Assembly: GCA_016177515.1 (NCBI GenBank)
Contig: JACOUZ010000115.1
Span: 1 to 6,989 of the forward strand
DNA: 6,989 nucleotides
From: Acidobacteriota bacterium
Lineage (GTDB): Bacteria; Acidobacteriota; Polarisedimenticolia; Gp22-AA2
Reading direction: 5' to 3'
In this document: in pieces, positions 1 through 5,642 of the stretch
Numbering within the stretch: position 1 is the stretch's first letter
Layout of the letters: each line of letters starts with the position of its first letter
Notes under the pieces: model-generated
What the model was told of the DNA's origin: nothing
Database searches by the model: none
The model's input: only the letters and a program-made list of their open reading frames with translations
Translations under genes and position numbers: made by a program

Positions 1-566
1 GCCTGTTCCAGGCCGACGTCACCCGCCCGGAGGAGGTCCGCGACCTCGTGGCGCGCGTGCGGCGCGACCTGGGGCCGATCGCCATCCTGGTCAACAACGT
101 CGGCGAGTACATCGAGAAGCCGCTGGAGGCCACCAGCGAGCCGGAGGTCGAGCGGATGTTCCGATCGAACGTCGCCACGGTCTTCTTCTGCACCCGCGCC
201 GTCCTGCCGGACATGCGGCGCGAGCGCTTCGGGCGGATCGTCAACATCACCTTCTCGGTGCTCGAGACCCGGCCCGCGGGCCGCGTGATGGGGGCCTACA
301 CCGCCGCCAAGGCGGCGGTCCTGTCCCTGACGCGCACCTACGCGGCGGAGGAGATCGGCAACGGCATCACCGTGAATGCGGTCGCCCCCGGCGTCATCGA
401 CAACGAGCACCTGGGCGACGATGCCGGCGACTGGATGAAGGAGATGCCGCTCGGCCGCTTCGGCCGCCCCGGCGAGGTCGCCCGGGCCGTCGTCTTCCTC
501 GCCGACCCGGCTTCGGTTTACATCACGGGCGGGCAGATCACCGTCGCCGGCGGCTACGCGCTCTGA
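1..566 (+). CDS. Short-chain dehydrogenase/reductase (SDR, FabG-like), 5'-truncated by window edge
   Basis: This is a classical SDR, an NAD(P)-dependent oxidoreductase acting on alcohol or carbonyl groups in the cytoplasm. The frame is open to the left edge (first whole codon at 3). It reads an ADVT-type segment before the GTG at 48, so that GTG is internal and the true start lies outside. About 45-50 residues with the TGxxxGxG cofactor loop should be missing. Numbering from the GTG codon: an NNVG motif (16-19, usually NNAG), tetrad Asn N41 in SNV, catalytic Ser probably S70 in NITFS, then Y84-T-A-A-K88. An NAVAPGVI segment and a C-terminal YITGGQITVAGG follow, both typical of FabG-like enzymes. 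The Ser-to-Tyr spacing is one residue longer than in E. coli FabG. All tetrad residues are present, so it is probably active. Substrate is unknown; many family members are annotated 3-oxoacyl-ACP reductase without support. It converges on the flavoenzyme gene and is not in its operon. Confidence 0.93.
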   Translation, partial: LFQADVTRPEEVRDLVARVRRDLGPIAILVNNVGEYIEKPLEATSEPEVERMFRSNVATVFFCTRAVLPDMRRERFGRIVNITFSVLETRPAGRVMGAYTAAKAAVLSLTRTYAAEEIGNGITVNAVAPGVIDNEHLGDDAGDWMKEMPLGRFGRPGEVARAVVFLADPASVYITGGQITVAGGYAL

Positions 567-596
567 CGCGGCCCGGCCGAATGCCCGGACAGCCTC

Positions 597-2132
597 TCAA
601 CTCGACAGTCCTATCCCCATGGCGTCGAGGCAGCGCAGCAGCAGGCCCGGACGGCCGCCGGCGTCGACGCGGCGCAAGGCCCGGGTGACGGCCCGGACGG
701 CCAGGCCGCGGAGCGGCTCGGGAGGGTACGGGAACGGCTTCTTGCGCACCAGGGCGAGATCGAGCAGGGGGCTCGGCCGCAGGAGCGCCATGTGGGCGAG
801 GATCTGCCCCGCCAGGTGCGTGTTGCCGAGACCGTGGCCGGTGTAGCCCAGGCCGTAGAGGATGCGGCCGCCCTCGGCGGAGCCGAAGAACGGCGTGAAG
901 CGCGTGGTGGAGCAGATCGGCCCGCCCCAGGCGTAAGGAAACTCGAGATCGCCGAGCGCCGGGAAGTGACGGCGGAAGCTGTCGCGCAGCTCGGCGTAGT
1001 GGCGCTCCGAGTGGTCGCAGGCCGCGTCGACACGGTTGCCGGGATAGTACGCCGCCTCGCTCGTGCCCCACAGGATCCGGTTGTCGGCGGTGAGCCGGTA
1101 GTACTTGAAGAAGGTGCGCGTGTCGGTCACCCCCTGCCGCCGGCGCCAGCCGATGCGCGACATCTGCTCCGCGGTCAGCGGCTCGCTCACCAGGATGTAG
1201 TCGTAGAGCGGGATGAAGCGGCTCAGCAGGCGCGGGAAGATCTGGTGCGTGTAGGCGTTGGTCGCCAGGATCAGCCGCCGGGCGACGAGCTCTCCCGCGG
1301 CACCGGGCGCCACCGCGCCCTGGGCACGCGCCGCCGCGGCCTTCAGGCGCGCGGCCGCCGCCTGCAGCCGCCCGGCCGCGACCCCGGTGGCCTCCATGCG
1401 GGCCGCCGGCGCCTCCACGGCCCCGGGAAGGTGCGCCGTCCGCACCCGGACGCCGCCGCCCGTCTTCTCGATGGCGGTCACGCGGGTCCGCTCATGAAAG
1501 ACCGCGCCCGCACGGCCCGCCTCGCGCTTGAGCCCTTCCACCAGCTTCACCGGATCGAGGATGCAGGAGTTCGGGTTGAGAAGCGCCGCCTGGTAGCGCG
1601 CGCAGTTCAGCTCGGCGCGCGTCTCCTCGGCGTCGAGGAACCGGAAATGGTCCAGCCCGAGCCGCCGCGCGATTTCCGCCGACCCGCGGAGCTCCCCGAC
1701 CTGAGACGGCAACAGGGCCACGTGCAGTTGCCCCGTGCGCTCGAGATCGCAGTCGATCCGTCTTTCCTCCAGGAACCGCAGCAGGTCGCGAACGTTCTCC
1801 ACCCCCAGGCCGGCCAGCCGCTCCGCCTCCCGGCGCCCGAAGTGGACGAGGGCGAGCTCGTGGGAATGATCGATCCCCTCGCCCAGCATGCCGGCGTTCC
1901 GCCCGCTGGCCCCGTACGCCGCGGTCCCCTGCTCCAGGACGACGATCTCCTGCTTCGGGTCGAGCCTCTTGAGGAAGATCGCCGTCCACAGCCCGGTGAG
2001 ACCGGCGCCGATGATGGCGATGTCGGCCTCGCGCCGGCCGACCAGAGGCGGATCGGCCTCCCGCCTTCGTCCGGCCAGCCAGTAGCAGGCCTGCTCGACG
2101 GGACGCATGTTCTCAGCCATGGCAGCGGTCAA
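597..2132 (-). CDS. FAD-dependent oxidoreductase, DAO superfamily (amine/amino-acid oxidase, PuuB/OrdL-like)
   Basis: This cytoplasmic flavoenzyme probably oxidises the C-N bond of an amine or amino acid to an imine, passing electrons to O2 or an acceptor. Numbering from the ATG at 2120 (507 aa): the N-terminal Rossmann motif GAGLTG is at 38-43, the ribose-binding acid E63 ends the second strand (VVLEQG), and YGASGRNAG (69-77) is the signature of the gamma-glutamylputrescine oxidase/sarcosine oxidase-like branch. LILATNAYT (283-291) is the second FAD strand and GLGYTGHGLG (423-432) closes the FAD site. The tail ends LDAMGIGLSS, like intact relatives. A 45-residue Ala/Arg-rich insert (about 230-276) makes it longer than usual. 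Start: the TTG at 2132 sits 6 nt behind a GGAGG and adds four residues. The ATG at 2120 is 18 nt from that site and a further ATG is at 2108. I prefer the TTG, with moderate confidence. It is divergent from the aminotransferase, which suggests a shared amine pathway. Substrate is not determinable. Confidence 0.92.
   Translation of the reverse strand: MTAAMAENMRPVEQACYWLAGRRREADPPLVGRREADIAIIGAGLTGLWTAIFLKRLDPKQEIVVLEQGTAAYGASGRNAGMLGEGIDHSHELALVHFGRREAERLAGLGVENVRDLLRFLEERRIDCDLERTGQLHVALLPSQVGELRGSAEIARRLGLDHFRFLDAEETRAELNCARYQAALLNPNSCILDPVKLVEGLKREAGRAGAVFHERTRVTAIEKTGGGVRVRTAHLPGAVEAPAARMEATGVAAGRLQAAAARLKAAAARAQGAVAPGAAGELVARRLILATNAYTHQIFPRLLSRFIPLYDYILVSEPLTAEQMSRIGWRRRQGVTDTRTFFKYYRLTADNRILWGTSEAAYYPGNRVDAACDHSERHYAELRDSFRRHFPALGDLEFPYAWGGPICSTTRFTPFFGSAEGGRILYGLGYTGHGLGNTHLAGQILAHMALLRPSPLLDLALVRKKPFPYPPEPLRGLAVRAVTRALRRVDAGGRPGLLLRCLDAMGIGLSS
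1293..1433 (-). other. Ala/Arg-rich low-complexity insert inside the flavoenzyme
   Basis: Between the strand ending in VRVRTA and the conserved second FAD strand (ARRLILATNAYT), relatives normally have only a short turn. Here about 45 residues are added, dominated by Ala with regularly spaced Arg, Lys and Gln plus a few Gly and Pro. The frame stays open and flanking family motifs are intact, so this is an in-frame expansion, not a frameshift. The middle would probably form a charged alanine helix projecting from the FAD domain. Whether it has a function is unknown. Confidence 0.7.
1308..1370 (-). repeat. Imperfect 21-bp tandem repeat encoding RLxAAAA heptads
   Basis: Read on the minus strand, 1370-1350 encodes RLQAAAA and 1349-1329 encodes RLKAAAA. 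The stretch below 1329 continues with a decayed copy beginning RAQGA. The first two units share most bases (pattern CGN CTG MAG GCN GCG GCN GCG). This looks like recent slippage-type duplication within the insert of the flavoenzyme. Confidence 0.6.
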
Positions 2133-2137
2133 GGGAA

Positions 2138-2143
2138 TCCTCC
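2138..2143 (-). promoter_or_regulatory. Ribosome binding site deciding the flavoenzyme start
   Basis: On the minus strand this reads GGAGGA. The spacer after GGAGG is 6 nt to an in-frame TTG (2132-2130) but 18 nt to the first in-frame ATG (2120-2118). The spacing therefore favours TTG initiation. An ATG start would leave the Shine-Dalgarno too far upstream to work well. Confidence 0.6.
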
Positions 2144-2192
2144 AAGCGAACGGGGACCTTAGACTATCATCACTCTCCGGGCCCATGCCTAC
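2144..2192. promoter_or_regulatory. Divergent promoter region between flavoenzyme and aminotransferase
   Basis: The gap between the two divergent genes is only 69 bp, so both promoters must lie here or inside the neighbouring coding sequence. Its only AT-rich island is 2159-2171. Rightward, TATCAT (2165-2170) matches the -10 consensus at five of six positions but has no recognisable -35. Leftward, GATAGT (2168-2163) with TAGGCA (2191-2186) at 17-bp spacing matches four of six positions in each box. The two candidate -10 elements overlap, which would make the two directions compete or be controlled together. No clear operator palindrome is seen. This is sigma70-style matching by eye and is weak evidence. 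Confidence 0.35.
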
Positions 2193-2198
2193 GGAGGA
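2193..2198 (+). promoter_or_regulatory. Ribosome binding site of the aminotransferase
   Basis: GGAGGA lies just ahead of the ATG at 2202. The spacing from GGAGG is 4 nt, short but usable. A second in-frame ATG at 2211 (residue 4) would be 13 nt away, so 2202 is the better start. Confidence 0.7.
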
Positions 2199-2201
2199 TC
2201 C

Positions 2202-3485
2202 ATGGATACGATGGAAAAGTATCGCCGCTACGTGAACACCCACTTCCTGAAGAAGGTCCAGCCGATTGTCGTCGATCGGGCCCTGGGGGCGAAGATCTGG
2301 GACGAGACCGGACGGGAGTTCGTCGATCTCTTCTCGGGAATCTCGGTGGTCAACGCCGGGCACGGCCGCCCGGAAATCGTCGACGCCGCTGCGGCGCAGA
2401 TGCGCCGCCTGGTGCACTGCAATTCCTACATCTACCACAACAAGCCAACGGCCGATTTCGCCGAGGCGCTGGCGTCGATCATGCCGGCGCCGGATCTGCG
2501 GGTCTCCTTCTTCGGCAACAGCGGCGCCGAGGCGATCGAGGGGGCGATGCGGCTGGCCAAGCAGGCCACCGGCCGGAGCGAGTTCGTCGCCCTGGAGATG
2601 TCGTTCCACGGCCGGACGGCCGGCACCCTGAGCGTCACCGGCAACTGGAACCGCAAGAAGAAGGGGGGCCCCTACCTGCCGGGCGTCGCATTCGCCCAGG
2701 CACCCTTTCCGTACCGGAGCCCTTACGGCTCCGACCCGGCGGTCGTGGCCCGCGAGTGCGCCCGTGACGTCGAGCGGGCGATCGATCTGCGCACCTCGGG
2801 CGACGTGGCGGCGTTCATCGCCGAGCCGGTTCTGGGAGAGGGCGGCATCATCGTGCCGCCGCCCGAATACTTCAAGATGGTCAAGGAGATCCTCGACCGG
2901 CGCGGGATACTGTTCATCTGCGACGAGGTCCAGAGCGGCTTCGGCCGTACCGGCCGGATGCTGGCGATCGAGCATTACGGCGTGGTGCCGGACATCGTGG
3001 TCACCGCCAAGGGGATCGCCGGCGGCTTTCCGCTTTCGGCCTTCACCACCCGGGATGAGATCGCCCGGGCCTTCACGCCGGGCGATCACCTCTCCACGTT
3101 CGGCGGCAACCCGGTGTCCTGCGCCGCCGCCCTCGCCAATCTCGCGGTGTTCCGCAAGGACAGGCTGGTCGAGCGTTCGGCGGCCGCGGGCGGCAGACTG
3201 TTCGCGAATCTGCGCGAGCTCCAGGCGCGCCACCCGCTGATCGGGGACGTGCGGGGCATGGGGCTGATGGCCGGGATCGAGCTGGTCACCGACCGCGACC
3301 GGAAGACTCCCGCCGCGGAGGCGGCCGCCGCGATCCAGGCCCGCCTGCTCGAGGAGGGGTTCCTGGCCGGCGTCGGCGGCTACCACGGCAACGTCCTGCG
3401 GGTGCAGCCGCCGCTGGTGATCGAGGACGCCGATCTGGACCGCGCCGTCGCCGCCCTGGACCGGGCCCTGGCCCGGGCACGCTAA
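2202..3485 (+). CDS. Class III (omega-type) PLP-dependent aminotransferase
   Basis: This cytoplasmic enzyme moves an amino group between an amine or amino acid and a keto acid using pyridoxal phosphate. At 427 aa it is the normal full length. Fold-type I class III motifs are all present: FGNSGAEA (104-111) with S107-G108-A109 for the PLP phosphate; SFHGRT (134-139) with F135 stacking on PLP; E208 in AEPVLGEGG; D241 in ICDEVQSGFGRTG, contacting the pyridine nitrogen; K270 in VVTAKGIAGGFP, the Schiff-base lysine; T299 before GGNP; and R400 in LRVQPPL, the expected substrate-carboxylate arginine. Overall it looks like the alanine-glyoxylate aminotransferase 2 / 4-aminobutyrate aminotransferase group, but substrate in this class cannot be predicted safely. 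Being divergent from a flavin amine oxidase suggests catabolism of a diamine, GABA or beta-amino acid (inference). The downstream membrane gene begins 18 bp later, so the two are probably cotranscribed. Nothing is truncated or missing. Confidence 0.95.
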   Translation: MDTMEKYRRYVNTHFLKKVQPIVVDRALGAKIWDETGREFVDLFSGISVVNAGHGRPEIVDAAAAQMRRLVHCNSYIYHNKPTADFAEALASIMPAPDLRVSFFGNSGAEAIEGAMRLAKQATGRSEFVALEMSFHGRTAGTLSVTGNWNRKKKGGPYLPGVAFAQAPFPYRSPYGSDPAVVARECARDVERAIDLRTSGDVAAFIAEPVLGEGGIIVPPPEYFKMVKEILDRRGILFICDEVQSGFGRTGRMLAIEHYGVVPDIVVTAKGIAGGFPLSAFTTRDEIARAFTPGDHLSTFGGNPVSCAAALANLAVFRKDRLVERSAAAGGRLFANLRELQARHPLIGDVRGMGLMAGIELVTDRDRKTPAAEAAAAIQARLLEEGFLAGVGGYHGNVLRVQPPLVIEDADLDRAVAALDRALARAR

Positions 3486-3503
3486 GGGCTGCTCCGCGAC
3501 GCG

Positions 3504-5642
3504 ATGAGCGACATCTCCCGCCTCAGGCTCTTTCTCCTCAGTGCGATGGCGCTGTTCGTCGAGCTGGCGTTGATTCGCTGGCTGGGCTGCGAGGTTCGGA
3601 TCTTCGCCTACTTCAAGAACCTGATCCTGATCGCCTGCTTCCTCGGCTTCGGAGCGGGCTTTTTCCGCGCCCGCCGGCAGGCCCGCCTCGGGACGTCCCT
3701 GGCGGTCCTCATGGCGGTCGTCGCCGTCGTGGCCCTGCCGCCGCGCGCCGGCTGGGAGGGCGGGCCCCAGGTCGCGACGCGTGCCCTTTCGAACTTCTAC
3801 GGAAGCATCTTCATGGGCGACCTGCCGGCCGCGCCGGCGGTCGCGCTGGGGACCTTCCTGCTCGGCCTGTTCTGGACAGCTTCGCTGTTCATGTCGAGCA
3901 GCGTCGTGCTGTTCGGGTACGCGCAGCGCATCGGAGCGGACATCGATGCCTTCGGGCCGGGGCGGCGGCTGCACGCCTACTCCTGGAACGTCGCGGGCAG
4001 CCTGGCGGGGATCCTGGGGTTCTCGCTGGTGTCGTTTCTCGCGCTTCCTCCCCTGACCTGGTTCCTCGCGGTCCTGGGCGGCACGGTGCCGTTTCTCGGC
4101 GGCCGGCGGGCGCGCGGCGCGGCGCTGTCCGGAGCCGTCCTCCTCCTCGTGGCGCTGCCGCCGCAGGATGGCACGATCTGGTCCCCCTATCACAAGCTCG
4201 AAGTGGAGCTCAAGCCGGACGGGACGCGGCTGGTCACCGTCAATGGCACGGGTTACATGTTCATGTTCCCCGTCGGGGGCGATTCGTCGCCCTGGGGGCG
4301 CGCCGGCCTCGATCGATGGCGTCTGCCCCACCGGCTGCGGGAGCATGCCTCCCGGGTCCTGATCGTCGGCGCGGGCGCCGGGAACGATGTGTCCGCGGCC
4401 CTCCAGGCCGGAGCGGAGCGGGTCGTCGCCGTGGAGATCGATCCCGAGATTTACCGGATCGGCAGGAAGCTCCATCCGGATTCGCCCTACCAGGATCCGC
4501 GGGTGAGCGTGATCATCGACGACGCCCGCCACTTCGTCGAGACCACCCGGGAGCGGTTCGACCTCGTCGTCTTCAGCCACCTCGACGCGCACACCGCGCT
4601 GTCCGGCTACACCAACATCCGACTCGACAACTACATCTACACGGTGGAGAGCTTCCGGAACTGCCGCCGCCTGCTCGACGAGGAAGGCGCGCTCTTCGTC
4701 TCCTTCTGGATCACCCAGGACTGGGTGGCCGCCCGCTTTGCGGAGAACCTCCGGCTGGCGTTCGGGGAGCCGCCGATCTCTTACTTCGTCCGGGACGACC
4801 GGGGAGTCATCCAGGCCTACTACGTCGCGACGGGCGTTCCGGAAGTCCGCGCCCGCGCCCGGGAGGTCGGCCGCCAGGGCAACTGGGCGCCGGATGCGAC
4901 CGCACCGCCCCCGCCTTCCACCGACGACTGGCCCTACCTCTTCGTGCAGGCACGGATCGTTCCCACTCCGATGCTGCTGCTCGCGATTCCCCTGCTGGCT
5001 CTGTGCTTCGTGATCGTCGGGCTGTTGCTGCGGCAGGAGAATGCGGGCGCCAGGGGTTTGCCCCTGGATCGGCACTTTTTCTTCCTGGGGGCGGCTTTCC
5101 TGCTCGTCGAGGTCCACAACGTGAGCAAGCTGGCCCTGGTCTTCGGCACCACGTGGACCGTCAACGCCTGGGTGATCAGCGGTGTGCTGCTGGCGATCCT
5201 CCTGGCGAATTTTCTGGCGAATCGCTGGCCGCGGCTGGCGGGCCGCCGGACCGCCTACGGCTTCCTGGCCGCGAGCCTGGTCGCGGGGGCCGTGCTCCGG
5301 CCCGGGACGCTCACGACCCTGCCGATGGGGGCACTGTGGGCGGTTCTTCTCTACACGCTGCCGCTTCTGTTCGCCGGCCTGATCTTCGCCGCGTCCTTCC
5401 GCGCCGCCCCGGACGCCCCGCGGGCCCTGGGCTCCAACATCCTCGGGTCGATCCTGGGCGGCTTCCTCGAGCTGGTCTCGTTCACGGTCGGCCTGTCCGG
5501 GCTGCTGTTTGTCGCCGCCGGCCTGTACGCGCTCTCCTACCCCGCCGGCACCGGCCGCGCCCGGCCGGAACGCGCCCGTCCCTGCTTCCCCGTCGTCGCG
5601 CCGCGGTCCCGGGCGCGCAGCGCAAGCATGGAGACGAAATAG
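3504..5642 (+). CDS. Polytopic membrane protein with spermidine-synthase-like SAM-binding domain
   Basis: This 712-aa inner-membrane protein is recognisable as the large membrane-fused spermidine-synthase-like family, whose function is not established. Hydrophobic segments by eye: about seven at residues 7-27, 34-54, 62-79, 110-139, 158-181, 183-199 and 206-219. Residues 225-486 are soluble, and a further six or so segments follow at 488-509, 523-546, 553-573, 583-599, 606-632 and 642-679. The soluble part has the Rossmann methyltransferase pattern: VLIVGAGAGND (285-295), acidic strand end in AVEIDPEI (E311), and IIDDAR (337-342). The loop FSHLDAH (357-363) replaces the DxxDP catalytic loop: the first Asp appears to be Ser (S358) while the second is kept (D361). 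The polar strip GYTNIRLDNYIYTVESF and the later STDDWPYLF (472-480) are family features. Classical aminopropyl transfer is therefore doubtful. No strong Shine-Dalgarno is seen; it may be coupled to the aminotransferase. The basic C-terminal tail overlaps the opposing gene. Confidence 0.88.
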   Translation: MSDISRLRLFLLSAMALFVELALIRWLGCEVRIFAYFKNLILIACFLGFGAGFFRARRQARLGTSLAVLMAVVAVVALPPRAGWEGGPQVATRALSNFYGSIFMGDLPAAPAVALGTFLLGLFWTASLFMSSSVVLFGYAQRIGADIDAFGPGRRLHAYSWNVAGSLAGILGFSLVSFLALPPLTWFLAVLGGTVPFLGGRRARGAALSGAVLLLVALPPQDGTIWSPYHKLEVELKPDGTRLVTVNGTGYMFMFPVGGDSSPWGRAGLDRWRLPHRLREHASRVLIVGAGAGNDVSAALQAGAERVVAVEIDPEIYRIGRKLHPDSPYQDPRVSVIIDDARHFVETTRERFDLVVFSHLDAHTALSGYTNIRLDNYIYTVESFRNCRRLLDEEGALFVSFWITQDWVAARFAENLRLAFGEPPISYFVRDDRGVIQAYYVATGVPEVRARAREVGRQGNWAPDATAPPPPSTDDWPYLFVQARIVPTPMLLLAIPLLALCFVIVGLLLRQENAGARGLPLDRHFFFLGAAFLLVEVHNVSKLALVFGTTWTVNAWVISGVLLAILLANFLANRWPRLAGRRTAYGFLAASLVAGAVLRPGTLTTLPMGALWAVLLYTLPLLFAGLIFAASFRAAPDAPRALGSNILGSILGGFLELVSFTVGLSGLLFVAAGLYALSYPAGTGRARPERARPCFPVVAPRSRARSASMETK
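5537..5642. other. 106-bp tail-to-tail coding overlap of two membrane-protein genes
   Basis: The + strand gene stops at 5640-5642 (TAG) and the minus strand gene stops at 5539-5537 (TAG), so the last 35 codons of each are antisense to the other in different codon registers. In both proteins this segment lies largely after the last hydrophobic helix and encodes an Arg-rich polar tail. It leaves no room for a conventional terminator between the genes, and I see no clear stem-loop with a T tract here on either strand. Confidence 0.75.

Noticed and set aside
567..596. Possible bidirectional terminator between the convergent SDR and flavoenzyme genes.
   Set aside because: The 30-bp gap has two direct GCCCGG copies but no convincing stem-loop and no T tract, so no terminator is called.
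792..2162. A 456-codon plus-strand open frame across the flavoenzyme gene.
   Set aside because: It is the antisense shadow of a gene with clear FAD-binding motifs. Its translation is low-complexity and Arg/Gly/Glu-rich with no recognisable domain, and no Shine-Dalgarno was noticed.
2137..2199. Inverted repeat ATCCTCC (2137-2143) / GGAGGAT (2193-2199) flanking the divergent gap, as a possible operator.
   Set aside because: The arms are simply the two Shine-Dalgarno sequences on opposite strands, which are necessarily complementary in appearance; no further symmetry extends from them.
2202..3485. Assigning a specific gene symbol such as gabT, puuE or argD to the aminotransferase.
   Set aside because: All class III catalytic residues are shared among these enzymes, and substrate-specificity residues cannot be judged reliably without alignment.
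3504..5642. Calling this gene speE (spermidine synthase).
   Set aside because: Fold-level motifs match, but the first catalytic-loop Asp appears to be Ser and the protein is mostly membrane helices; a symbol would imply an unsupported reaction.
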